12,896 bases of DNA from BOKV01 sp041742235 (GTDB lineage Bacteria; Pseudomonadota; Alphaproteobacteria; Rhizobiales; Rhizobiaceae): the NCBI GenBank assembly GCA_041742235.1, contig JBGSJA010000038.1, forward strand, positions 1 to 12,896. The letters run 5' to 3'. The translations under genes and the position numbers were made by a program. The notes beneath the pieces were generated by a model that saw only the letters and a list, made by a program, of their open reading frames with translations, did not search any database and had not been told where the DNA came from. How positions within the stretch are numbered: position 1 is the stretch's first letter; every line of letters starts with the position of its first letter. Shown here piece after piece: positions 1 to 6,529 of the stretch.

Positions 1-1071
1 CAAGCCAGGCAGGCTGCAGCATTGATCGAAAAAGCCCGCAATCCGTTGCTCGTTGCCGCCGGTTCGCGCTGGGACGATGCCGGCATCGCGGCCTTGCAGC
101 AGGTTTCTGAGCGGTTCGGCCTGCCCGTTGCGGCGACCTTCCGACGGCAGGGCCTCTTCCCCAATGATCATCGAAATTTCGCCGGCGACATTGGCATCAA
201 CGTCAACCCGAAACTGGCGCAGCGCGTGCGCGACGCCGATCTGCTGCTGCTGGTCGGCAGCCGCTTTTCCGAAATTCCCAGCCAGGGGTTCGAACTGCTC
301 GACATTCCCGCGCCGCGGCAGACGCTGGTTCACGTGCATCCTGGCGCCGAGGAGATCGGACGGATATACACGCCGCATCTTGGCATCAATGCCGTGCCGG
401 GCAGCTTCTTGGAGGCCTTGCTGGAAACCGATGCTGTCGCCGATTTTTCTGTGCTGGCGCAGGCTGCGCATGCCGATTACGAGGCCTGGAGCGGGCAGCC
501 GCCCAAGGGGGTAGGCAAGGTGACGATGTCGGCGGCGGTGGCGCATTTGCGCGACGCGCTCGACGGCATCGAAATCATCACCAATGGCGCGGGCAACTAC
601 GCAAGCTGGCTGCACCGCTTCATGCGCTACCGGCCGGGCATGCAGCTTGCCCCGACCTCCGGTTCGATGGGCTACGGCCTTCCGGCGGCTATCGCGGCAG
701 CGCTGCGCCATCGTGGGCGCGAGGTCTTTGCCTTCGCCGGCGACGGCTGCTTCCAGATGACCGGCATGGAATTTGGGGTCGCCGTTGAACACGGGCTGAA
801 GATCCGTTCCGTGGTTTGCGACAACGGCATCTATGGCACGATCCGCATGCACCAGGAACGCGAGTTTCCAGGACGCGTCGAGGCGACGAACATGCGCAAC
901 CCGGACTTTGCCGCCTGGGCGCGCAGCTATGGCGCACAAGCCTTCACGGTGGAAAGCGATGCGGATTTTCCCAGTGCCCTTTCGGCGGCGCGCGCGGTGG
1001 AAGGCCCGGCGCTCATCCATCTCAAGCTCGATCCGCGCGACATCGCGCCCGGCCGCACGATCGACGCATAG
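1..1071 (+). CDS. ThDP-dependent enzyme, acetolactate synthase-like, 3' part (5' end outside window)
   Basis: The open frame runs from the first base without a convincing start, so the N-terminal pyrimidine-binding domain is cut off; the TTG at 22 is only an internal codon. The visible 356 residues match the central domain (roughly the first 140 residues) and the C-terminal ThDP pyrophosphate-binding domain of the acetolactate synthase/benzoylformate decarboxylase superfamily. The C-terminal domain has the typical SGSMGYGLPAAIAA segment and a ThDP/Mg2+ motif of GDG (739-747) with the paired Asn about 26 residues later in the sequence CDNGIYG. The usual NN is DN here. Family members bind thiamine diphosphate and Mg2+ and act on 2-oxo acids in the cytoplasm. 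The substrate cannot be read from this fragment: a true biosynthetic IlvB is possible, but no ilvH follows, so a catabolic or orphan paralogue is more likely. The gene ends 72 bases before the tRNA, with no obvious terminator between them. Confidence 0.85.
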   Translation, partial: QARQAAALIEKARNPLLVAAGSRWDDAGIAALQQVSERFGLPVAATFRRQGLFPNDHRNFAGDIGINVNPKLAQRVRDADLLLLVGSRFSEIPSQGFELLDIPAPRQTLVHVHPGAEEIGRIYTPHLGINAVPGSFLEALLETDAVADFSVLAQAAHADYEAWSGQPPKGVGKVTMSAAVAHLRDALDGIEIITNGAGNYASWLHRFMRYRPGMQLAPTSGSMGYGLPAAIAAALRHRGREVFAFAGDGCFQMTGMEFGVAVEHGLKIRSVVCDNGIYGTIRMHQEREFPGRVEATNMRNPDFAAWARSYGAQAFTVESDADFPSALSAARAVEGPALIHLKLDPRDIAPGRTIDA

Positions 1072-1111
1072 CCGCCAGAAAAAACCGGATGATTTGCCGC
1101 CTCGCCTCCTG

Positions 1112-1117
1112 TATAAG
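1112..1117 (+). promoter_or_regulatory. Candidate -10 box of the tRNA-Thr promoter
   Basis: TATAAG (five of six matches to the sigma70 consensus) lies 26 bases upstream of the tRNA and is followed by an extremely GC-rich run (GCGCGCTCGCGCG). A GC-rich discriminator of this type is typical of stringently controlled stable-RNA promoters. No good -35 box was found at 16-18 bases, so this is a moderate inference. Confidence 0.4.
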
Positions 1118-1143
1118 CGCGCTCGCGCGCAATTCCGCGCCGG

Positions 1144-1219
1144 GCCGCTTTAGCTCAGTTGGTAGAGCACATCATTCGTAATGATGGGGTCAGGTGTTCG
1201 AGTCACCTAAGCGGCACCA
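1144..1219 (+). tRNA. tRNA-Thr (anticodon CGT)
   Basis: A full cloverleaf can be folded by eye. The acceptor stem is GCCGCTT (1144-1150) with AAGCGGC (1209-1215). The D stem is GCTC/GAGC. The anticodon stem CATCA/TGATG carries loop TTCGTAA, with anticodon CGT at 1177-1179. The T stem AGGTG/CACCT has loop TTCGAGT. The discriminator is A and the CCA end is encoded (1217-1219). CGT reads the ACG threonine codon, which is used often in this GC-rich genome. The 3' end of this gene is where a truncated minus-strand reading frame ends (see 1220-1388). Confidence 0.97.
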
Positions 1220-1388
1220 TTTCAGCATGTGACCAAGCAGGATTGGCGGTGCGGCAATCGGGTCGAAAGCCAAGTCGGTCGCCGGTTCCACGGAAACACC
1301 CCGGAACAAGGCCGATCGGCCCCATCAAGTTGAAGAGCAGCGGAAAGAGCTTGCCGGCGAGGAGCCAGACATCCGTTGTCTGTTCCAT
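1220..1388 (-). pseudogene. Truncated MarC-like membrane protein start (gene remnant)
   Basis: An ATG (1388-1386) follows the stop codon of the upstream barrel gene without any gap and has a GGAG ribosome binding site seven bases upstream, so it looks like a genuine translation start. The first about 30 residues (VWLLAGKLFPLLFNLMGPIG, then LVP) resemble the start of MarC/YhgN-type membrane proteins, where a hydrophobic helix is followed by a DPxGxxP-like segment. After that the frame becomes unlike a membrane protein and runs into the tRNA, stopping at 1203. Another minus-strand frame of the same region contains a stretch (LAFDPIAAPPILLGHML) faintly like the later PLAxPxxAGP segment of MarC, which would fit an internal deletion with a frameshift, but this is weak. 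MarC proteins are about 200 residues long, so the gene cannot be functional. It may instead be a short unrelated peptide. Confidence 0.35.
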
Positions 1389-3152
1389 CTAGAGGCTCCA
1401 GTACAGGCTGAGTTGAAGGGTCGACCAGTTCTGTCGGGCGCCGATGTTGCGCAACGCCTCCCCCGGAATGGCGTGGGAGGCAACACCCTGCAGATAAAGA
1501 TTCCGGTTGATTGCCCAGCGCGCCGAAAGCGTGAACTCCTGGCCGATATCATGTGAAGAGAGCCTGCCCAGGGCAGGGTTCGAGCCGAGATTGTTCAACT
1601 CCGGCGCCATGAGCTTGTGGTAGTCGAAAGTGACGTTCAGTGTTTCGGCCGGCACGAGGTTCAGCTGCACCCGGTGGGTGGCCAGGTTCGAGTTGGAGAA
1701 AAGCTTTCCGAAGGAGATGCCCTGCAGCCAGATGCCAAGTCCGGTGGAGAGGAGGGAATCGAAGCGTTCATATGTCGCGGTGCCGGGATCGTCGCCCGAA
1801 AACATCGCATAGCGATAGGTGATGCTCGGTGTCCACCGCGCTTCGCGCGCGATGTAGCCGAGCGTGCCGTATCCGGCCCAAGTCGAGATCGTATGACCCG
1901 GGTGGAACTGGTGCGCGAGTTCGCCTTCCGCCAGGAAGCCGTCGAAGAGAAGATCGCGAAACTTGAGATGACCCGCGACGGTATTGAGCCCTTCACGCTC
2001 GAGCAGCAGCCCTTGCGGATTGGCATAGGTGGATTTCGAGCGGGGAATGGTGATCACCGTGCCATCCAAAGACACCTTGTCGTTGAAGGCATAGCCGACA
2101 TTGGCGCCAAGAAACGTGCTGTCGCTTTCGAGTTCCTCGAGCTCGTTAGGGTCGATGTAGAACGCGTTGAAGCTCCAGCCGCCGAAGCGCCCGTCGGCCA
2201 GCACGGAGAAATCGTTGGCAAGGCGGGGACCCAGATAGGTTGCCCCGCGCGGCCCTACATTGCTCGAGCCTCGCACCAGATTGACGAGGAAGCCGTCATT
2301 CAGCGTGTAGTTCTGGCGGCCGATGGAAAGCTTGGCGCGGTCGCGCGTTTGCGCGTCGGCATACAGAATTCCCGCATAGGCCTTTTCGATCGCATCGAAG
2401 TCGCGTTGCCCGTCCTGGAAAATGTCCTGGCCGACGGTCCACGTCGTCATGCCCGTCAATGCGCCGAAGGCATAGAGCGGCTGGTCGCCAAGCTGGGTGG
2501 CAAAGCCGCCGCCGAGTTCGAGGCTTCCCTCCGTCCAGCTGGCCCGGTTGCCGGGGAGATTGCCTGCGAGCGGATTGAACGCATTAAACATTTCCGGCTG
2601 GCCGAACCAGGCATTGCCATCGGAGTAAACGCCCAATCCACCCGCCACGATGGCGGTATAGAGGCTGCGCCCGTCCTTGTAGAGGATGGGAAAATCGGAA
2701 AACTCGCCTGCCAGCACTCCTTGCGGAGCGGTGTTGGCGTCCGCCGGCGGCGCGGCATCCACAAGGAACTCTATGCGTACGCTGTTCGCGCCGGCCGGCA
2801 GCAAGCGGTAGTTGACATTCGCAACCGGTGTTTCGCGCTCCATGCGCGCCAGCAGGCCGGCGATCTCGATCGTGCTGAAACGGGCGCCGGGCAGTTCTCG
2901 GGCAAACCTGCGAACCGCGTCGAGGGCGGCCTTGTCGCGCACGCTGTCGCCGGAACTTTCCGCCAGGGTAGCGGTGACTGAACTGACAGGCACATCCTCT
3001 GCCTGGCGCGTTTGGGTCAGGTAGTTCGGGTGGGTCGACGATTCCTGCGCGAACGCAAACCGGCCGGACAGCACAGGGAGAAAGAAGAAGACTGCGGCGA
3101 TGGCGCAATGCCCCGGCCGGAACGGGCGCGTGGCCTTCCCGCTTCCGGTCAT
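1389..3152 (-). CDS. Outer-membrane beta-barrel protein, alginate-export/porin-like
   Basis: The 587-residue product starts at the ATG at 3152, which overlaps the stop of the upstream SDR as ATGA. An in-frame start at 3239 lies inside the SDR and would precede the signal peptide by 29 residues, so it is rejected. Residues 1-35 form a signal peptide with a hydrophobic core (IAAVFFFLPVL) and probable cleavage after AFA before QESS. Residues of about 45-125 form a soluble alpha/beta segment ending in a strand-like VRIEFLVDAA, which could be a POTRA-like domain. From about 130 on there is a regular alternation of short amphipathic strands with Gly and aromatic residues (for example SWTEGSLELGGGFAT, STWAGYGTLGYIAREARW), ending in LQLSLYWSL, as expected for a large barrel. 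The segment RQNYTLNDGFLVN and the following ARLANDFSVLADGRF recall the alginate_exp family. I infer a role in passage of the operon's substrate across the outer membrane. The final residue is Leu rather than the usual Phe or Trp. Confidence 0.7.
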   Translation of the reverse strand: MTGSGKATRPFRPGHCAIAAVFFFLPVLSGRFAFAQESSTHPNYLTQTRQAEDVPVSSVTATLAESSGDSVRDKAALDAVRRFARELPGARFSTIEIAGLLARMERETPVANVNYRLLPAGANSVRIEFLVDAAPPADANTAPQGVLAGEFSDFPILYKDGRSLYTAIVAGGLGVYSDGNAWFGQPEMFNAFNPLAGNLPGNRASWTEGSLELGGGFATQLGDQPLYAFGALTGMTTWTVGQDIFQDGQRDFDAIEKAYAGILYADAQTRDRAKLSIGRQNYTLNDGFLVNLVRGSSNVGPRGATYLGPRLANDFSVLADGRFGGWSFNAFYIDPNELEELESDSTFLGANVGYAFNDKVSLDGTVITIPRSKSTYANPQGLLLEREGLNTVAGHLKFRDLLFDGFLAEGELAHQFHPGHTISTWAGYGTLGYIAREARWTPSITYRYAMFSGDDPGTATYERFDSLLSTGLGIWLQGISFGKLFSNSNLATHRVQLNLVPAETLNVTFDYHKLMAPELNNLGSNPALGRLSSHDIGQEFTLSARWAINRNLYLQGVASHAIPGEALRNIGARQNWSTLQLSLYWSL

Positions 3153-3943
3153 TTTCCAAAAATACGGACGACCGATCCGCCGCCATGGATATTGATTGTC
3201 TGTCCGCTCACCCAGCCCGAAGCCGGGGAGCAAAGCCACAGCATGGCGTTCGCGACATCCTCGGCACGGCCCGGCCGGCCGGTCAGGCTGTCGGGATGCA
3301 TGAGCCGTTCCTGCATCTGTGGGTCAATGCCGGCATCGGCATAACCCTCTGTCATGACGGTTCCGATCAGGACGGAATTGACCCGCACGCGCTTGGCCAG
3401 GAGATGGGCGATGGAGATCATCATTTGGTTGAGCGCCGCCTTGGCGGTTGCATAAGGCAGGATGTCGTAGGCGGGGGTGGCGGAGGAAAACGAACCGGAA
3501 TTCGTGATCGTCGGGTTCGCCGACTTCTCCAGAAAGGGCAGACAAGCCATGCTCATGCGGTAGGCGCTGATGGTGTTGAGCTTGTAGGATGCTATGAATT
3601 CCTCCTCGGGGATCGCTGACGGATCTTCCTGCCTTCCGCCCCATCCGACATTGTTTACGAGCGTTGAAATTCCGCCGAACGCTTCGACGGTCGTCGCCAC
3701 AACCTTGTCGATGGCGGTCTTGTCGGTCACGTCGCAGGCCATGCCGCGGCAGTCGTTTCCGGTTTCCTTCGCGATTTGCGCAGCGGTCTGTGCGGCCTTT
3801 TCGCCATTGAGGTCGGCGATCACGACCTTCGCGCCGGCTCCGCTCAGCATCTTGGCGATGCCAGCCCCGATGTTCTGGGCGCCGCCGGTGATGATCGCGT
3901 TGTGGCCGTTCATGCGGAATTCGGCAAATGCGTCATAAGTCAC
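3149..3943 (-). CDS. Short-chain dehydrogenase/reductase (SDR), partner of HdhA
   Basis: The product is a 264-residue classical SDR, cytosolic and probably NAD(H)-dependent because Asp44 sits at the end of the second strand (VVIADLN). It starts at a GTG with a strong GGAGG seven bases upstream. The nucleotide-binding glycine motif is TGGAQNIG (19-26), with Asn in place of the usual middle Gly. The structural NNAG motif is NNVG (97-100). The catalytic set is Asn123, Ser151, Tyr164 and Lys168 (YATAK), so the enzyme should be active. Its C-terminus (GGGSVVRIFGK) differs from that of HdhA. The gene is 40 bases downstream of hdhA and overlaps the barrel gene by four bases, so all three are probably cotranscribed and the last two translationally coupled. 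The substrate is unknown. A hydroxysteroid acted on at another position, or with the opposite stereochemistry to HdhA, is a reasonable guess from context only. Confidence 0.85.
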   Translation of the reverse strand: MTYDAFAEFRMNGHNAIITGGAQNIGAGIAKMLSGAGAKVVIADLNGEKAAQTAAQIAKETGNDCRGMACDVTDKTAIDKVVATTVEAFGGISTLVNNVGWGGRQEDPSAIPEEEFIASYKLNTISAYRMSMACLPFLEKSANPTITNSGSFSSATPAYDILPYATAKAALNQMMISIAHLLAKRVRVNSVLIGTVMTEGYADAGIDPQMQERLMHPDSLTGRPGRAEDVANAMLWLCSPASGWVSGQTINIHGGGSVVRIFGK

Positions 3944-3983
3944 GGATAGTCCTCCGAATGTTGCGATTTGCGGCGCCGCCGCT

Positions 3984-4751
3984 TCAGTCGAGTTCCTGGA
4001 CGCCGCCGCCCGAAACGGTCAGCACCTGCCCGCTGATCCAGGACGAGGCGGGCGAACACAGGAAGAGCGCAGCATAGGCAATGTCCTGCGCCTCCCCGAG
4101 GCGGCCAAGCGGCGTGTGCTTGAGCATCGCTTTTTCGACCTGGGGGTTCAGCACCGAAGCCAGGGCATCGGTCTTGATGGCGCCAGGAGCGATGGCGTTG
4201 ACGCGCACGCCCATGGCCCCGAGGTCGAAGGCGATGTTGCGCGTGAGGTGGTTCACTGCCGCCTTCGAAGATGCGTAGGACGCCATTTTCCGGTTCTTGT
4301 TCTCGCCTGCCATCGACGAGATGTTGAGGATCGCGCCATACCCCGCCGATTGCATGTGCGGCGCGGCCAATTGCGTCAGGCGGAAAAGCGAAAAGACGTT
4401 GAGCTCATAGGCCCACCGGAAATCGTCCATCGGCATGTCGAATGGCTTTGGTCCTCCGCCGCCGGCATTGTTGACGAGGATGGTAAGCTTGCCGAACCGG
4501 TCGAGCGCAGCGGTGACCGCCCGTTCCAGTTCGCTTTCCTTCGTTACATTGCAGGCAAGGCCAATTGCCTTTCCGCCTTCCGCGACGATGTCGGCCGCAA
4601 CGGCCTCTGCGGTTTCGGGCTTCAGGTCGCTTACGACGACAGCAGCGCCCGCACCGGCGAAAAGCCGCGCGATCCCCCGCCCGATGCCTGCCCCTGCGCC
4701 GGTCACCAAGGCGACCTGGCCATCCAGGCGGAATTTGTCTGGATCGAACAT
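3984..4751 (-). CDS. hdhA: 7-alpha-hydroxysteroid dehydrogenase
   Basis: This 255-residue SDR has the same length as E. coli HdhA and, from memory, matches it over long stretches. These include the start (MFxxDxxRLDG), GGGGPKPFDMPM after the NNAG motif, AYELNVFS, SYASSKAA and the C-terminal LTVSGGGVQEL. The cofactor motif TGAGAGIG lies at 17-24, with Asp42 after the second strand pointing to NAD+. The catalytic residues Ser146, Tyr159 and Lys163 fall at the same positions as in the E. coli enzyme. HdhA oxidises the 7-alpha hydroxyl of bile acids such as cholate to the 7-keto form in the cytoplasm. In an environmental alphaproteobacterium the true substrate may be another steroid or cyclic alcohol. 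The ATG has a GGAG seven bases upstream. It is the first gene of a minus-strand operon whose promoter should lie in 4752-4979, a region shared with the divergent cytochrome b561 gene. I saw no convincing -35/-10 pair there. Confidence 0.88.
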   Translation of the reverse strand: MFDPDKFRLDGQVALVTGAGAGIGRGIARLFAGAGAAVVVSDLKPETAEAVAADIVAEGGKAIGLACNVTKESELERAVTAALDRFGKLTILVNNAGGGGPKPFDMPMDDFRWAYELNVFSLFRLTQLAAPHMQSAGYGAILNISSMAGENKNRKMASYASSKAAVNHLTRNIAFDLGAMGVRVNAIAPGAIKTDALASVLNPQVEKAMLKHTPLGRLGEAQDIAYAALFLCSPASSWISGQVLTVSGGGVQELD

Positions 4752-4979
4752 TCAACATCTCCGTCGATAGCGGGAAAGAATTATTTCATACCACTGCCGG
4801 CGAGCGGCTACGAGCCAACACGTGCCCAAAATGAGCAGGCCGGTCCGGCTTCGGTCCGAGCGCCACGGGGCAAAAAAGAATAGAGGATTTGCAATATATT
4901 CGCCGCAACGCCGCGCGGATACATCGTCTTGCCTTGCTGGGCGTGGTAAAATTTTGCGACTCAAGCATGGAGAGAGGCC

Positions 4980-5465
4980 GTGGCCATTCCCGTTTCATAC
5001 ACCCGCAGCCAGATCGGGTTGCACTGGTTGATCGCAGCATTGGTGTTTTTCCAGATCTTCTTCCACAATGGCATCGAGGAACTGTGGCGCGCGCGCATGG
5101 AGGGTTCTGTGCCCAACGAACCTTCGCCGACGCCGCACACCATCGCAGGCCTGCTCATCTTCGTGCTGATGATCTGGCGCGTGGTGCTTCGGCTTCGCCA
5201 TGGCGCACCGCCGCCGCCGGTTGACGAGCACCCGGCGCTTCGTTTTCTGGCCGCCGCAGTGCATGTGCTTTTCTACGTGCTGTTGCTCGGCATGCCGCTA
5301 TCGGGCGCAGTCGCCTGGTTCGGCGGCTTCGCGCTGCCGGCGCAAGCGCATGGCGTTGCCGCCAAGGTCTTGATCGCGCTGGTGATCCTGCATGTGGTTG
5401 CGGCGCTCGCCCACCGCTTCTGGTTCAAGAGCGGTGTGATGGAGCGCATGGTGCGGCCCGGCTGA
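4980..5465 (+). CDS. Cytochrome b561 (CybB-like)
   Basis: This 161-residue integral membrane protein has four predicted helices (about 12-30, 50-71, 87-113 and 122-146) and starts at a GTG with GGAG seven bases upstream. Histidines fall where b-type haem ligands are expected: His15 in helix 1 (LHWL), His53 at the start of helix 2 (TPHTIAG), His95 in helix 3 and His138/His145 in helix 4 (LHVVAALAHRFW). Which of these bind the two haems cannot be settled by eye. CybB-like proteins sit in the inner membrane and pass electrons between quinones and other carriers; some act as superoxide:ubiquinone oxidoreductases. The length is normal for the family. It is divergent from hdhA and convergent with the CHAD gene, so it seems to be transcribed alone. 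Confidence 0.9.
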   Translation: MAIPVSYTRSQIGLHWLIAALVFFQIFFHNGIEELWRARMEGSVPNEPSPTPHTIAGLLIFVLMIWRVVLRLRHGAPPPPVDEHPALRFLAAAVHVLFYVLLLGMPLSGAVAWFGGFALPAQAHGVAAKVLIALVILHVVAALAHRFWFKSGVMERMVRPG

Positions 5466-5475
5466 AAACGGGCCG
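5454..5475. terminator. Hairpin between convergent genes, possible weak bidirectional terminator
   Basis: A perfect seven-base inverted repeat, CGGCCCG (5454-5460) and CGGGCCG (5469-5475), surrounds an eight-base loop that contains the stop codon of the cytochrome gene. It lies in the 12-base gap between two convergent genes, where a shared terminator would be expected. Neither strand has a real T-tract after the stem, so intrinsic termination would be weak. Confidence 0.35.
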
Positions 5476-5477
5476 TC

Positions 5478-6341
5478 TCACCGCCAGAAAGGCTTTGCCC
5501 GCTTGAACTTCTTCCAGGCCCGGGCCAGGTGCCCCGCGGCGTCCGCGTCAGTGCGCCTGAAATCCTCCATGATCGTGCGCCGGACCTGCGCCAGCGCAAG
5601 CGAATCCGCGCCGGGCAAATTGTCGAGAAATGCGCCGGCCGCAACGAGATCGTTATGTGCGCCGAGCAAGTCCTGGAGAGCGCCGGTCGCGGACAGCAGT
5701 CTTGTGTATCGCCGCCTGGCTCCGAAAGTTTCATGGAAAAATGCGGTTCCGTATCGCAATTTCTTGAGCGCAATGCGCAGTTCGTGCCGGCCTTCGTCGT
5801 CTAGCCGCGAGAAATGCCGCCCATGCTTGCGCGCCCGCCTGTAAAGGCGGCCCAGCACCTTGCGGGGACCGGCCACGCGATACGGCAGGGAACTGGTGAG
5901 GAAGGCCTTGGTATCGCGCAACAGCGCCTTCGCATCAGCGCCGGCAAGGAAGGCGCGCGCATCGGCATGGCAATGAAGGCGGTACGCCTCGACGATCTCG
6001 AGCAGTTTGCCGGTATTTGCGGCATCGCCGTGATCCGGTATGTCCCGCCCGATGCGTGCGGCGAAGACATCGCCTTCGCGGGCAGGGCCGGTGGCGGCAA
6101 ACACAAGGCGCGCCTGTGCAGCCAGACCGGCGATACGCGCATTGCCTTCATGGTCTTTGAGGATCGAGAAGGCGGTGCGCATGCGGCGCAGGGCTATCCG
6201 CAGCCGGTGGAGTGCTTCCGCGTCGCCATTGGCAAGGTAGGTTTTGCGGTTCGACGTGAATTCGCGCAGCCCGTCCGCAAGGCCCGCAAGGACAGGGCTT
6301 TGCCGCCCATAGACCAATGCCGAGCCGGCCATCTTGTCCAT
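5478..6341 (-). CDS. CHAD domain protein (probable polyphosphate-binding)
   Basis: The 287-residue, strongly helical and basic protein consists almost entirely of a CHAD domain. Conserved histidines sit in the two related helical repeats: His45 in EALHRLRIALRRMRTAF and His186 in GRHELRIALKKLRYG. The second half has LLGAHND (226-231), another typical block. The patches of Arg and Lys (RLRIALRRMR, LYRRARKHGRH, KKFKRAKPFWR) fit the known role of CHAD domains in binding inorganic polyphosphate. No CYTH triphosphatase domain is fused or adjacent, so this is a stand-alone CHAD protein. The ATG at 6341 has GGGGAG ten bases upstream; ATG at codon 4 is an alternative. The gene diverges from the TerB-like gene, and the shared 188-base region contains a repeated 12-base element. 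Its partner and exact role are unknown. Confidence 0.85.
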   Translation of the reverse strand: MDKMAGSALVYGRQSPVLAGLADGLREFTSNRKTYLANGDAEALHRLRIALRRMRTAFSILKDHEGNARIAGLAAQARLVFAATGPAREGDVFAARIGRDIPDHGDAANTGKLLEIVEAYRLHCHADARAFLAGADAKALLRDTKAFLTSSLPYRVAGPRKVLGRLYRRARKHGRHFSRLDDEGRHELRIALKKLRYGTAFFHETFGARRRYTRLLSATGALQDLLGAHNDLVAAGAFLDNLPGADSLALAQVRRTIMEDFRRTDADAAGHLARAWKKFKRAKPFWR

Positions 6342-6388
6342 CGCCTGTGTTCTCCCCGTCTACGCCAGAAGATATGGCGCACGTGCCG

Positions 6389-6400
6389 TCACGGCAAATA
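6389..6400 (+). repeat. 12-bp direct repeat, copy 1
   Basis: TCACGGCAAATA occurs here and again at 6488-6499 in the same orientation, both inside the divergent CHAD/TerB intergenic region. This copy is also the right half of a 13-base palindrome, TGCCGTcACGGCA (6384-6396), 42 bases before the CHAD start codon. It may be a regulator binding site. Confidence 0.5.
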
Positions 6401-6487
6401 TTGGCGAATGGCGTTGTTGCAGGAAGTTGCGCGGGCCATGGACTTTCACGTCCGCCGATGCAATTTTAAGGTTGATTCCCGCGATAC

Positions 6488-6499
6488 TCACGGCAAATA
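6488..6499 (+). repeat. 12-bp direct repeat, copy 2
   Basis: This is an exact second copy of TCACGGCAAATA, ending 30 bases before the likely TerB start codon. Unlike copy 1 it is not part of a palindrome. The two copies are 99 bases apart. Confidence 0.5.
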
Positions 6500-6529
6500 C
6501 CATCGCAAAAGGTGCGAGGAAAGGCCAGC

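Noticed and set aside
1617..2981. Long plus-strand open frame of 454 codons opposite the barrel gene
   Set aside because: Its composition is rich in Arg, Ala, Glu and Val with no domain, and it lies wholly antisense to a gene with signal peptide and barrel pattern. High GC content makes such mirror frames common.
3153..3239. Longer start for the barrel protein
   Set aside because: It would add 29 residues inside the upstream SDR and push the signal peptide away from the N-terminus. The ATGA overlap start at 3152 gives a clean signal peptide.
4752..4979. Promoters for hdhA and cytochrome b561, and a GGTCC-rich repeat near 4840-4860
   Set aside because: AT-rich patches such as TAAAAT (4947-4952) and TATTTC exist, but no -35/-10 pair with 16-18 bases of spacing reached a convincing score. 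The GGTCC copies are short direct repeats of little weight.
1220..4979. Second copy of the tRNA-Thr 3' end as an attachment site on the far side of the hdhA operon
   Set aside because: I looked for the GTTCGAGTCACCTAAGCGGC end in the intergenic regions and found no partial copy. If an island boundary exists, its other end is outside this window.
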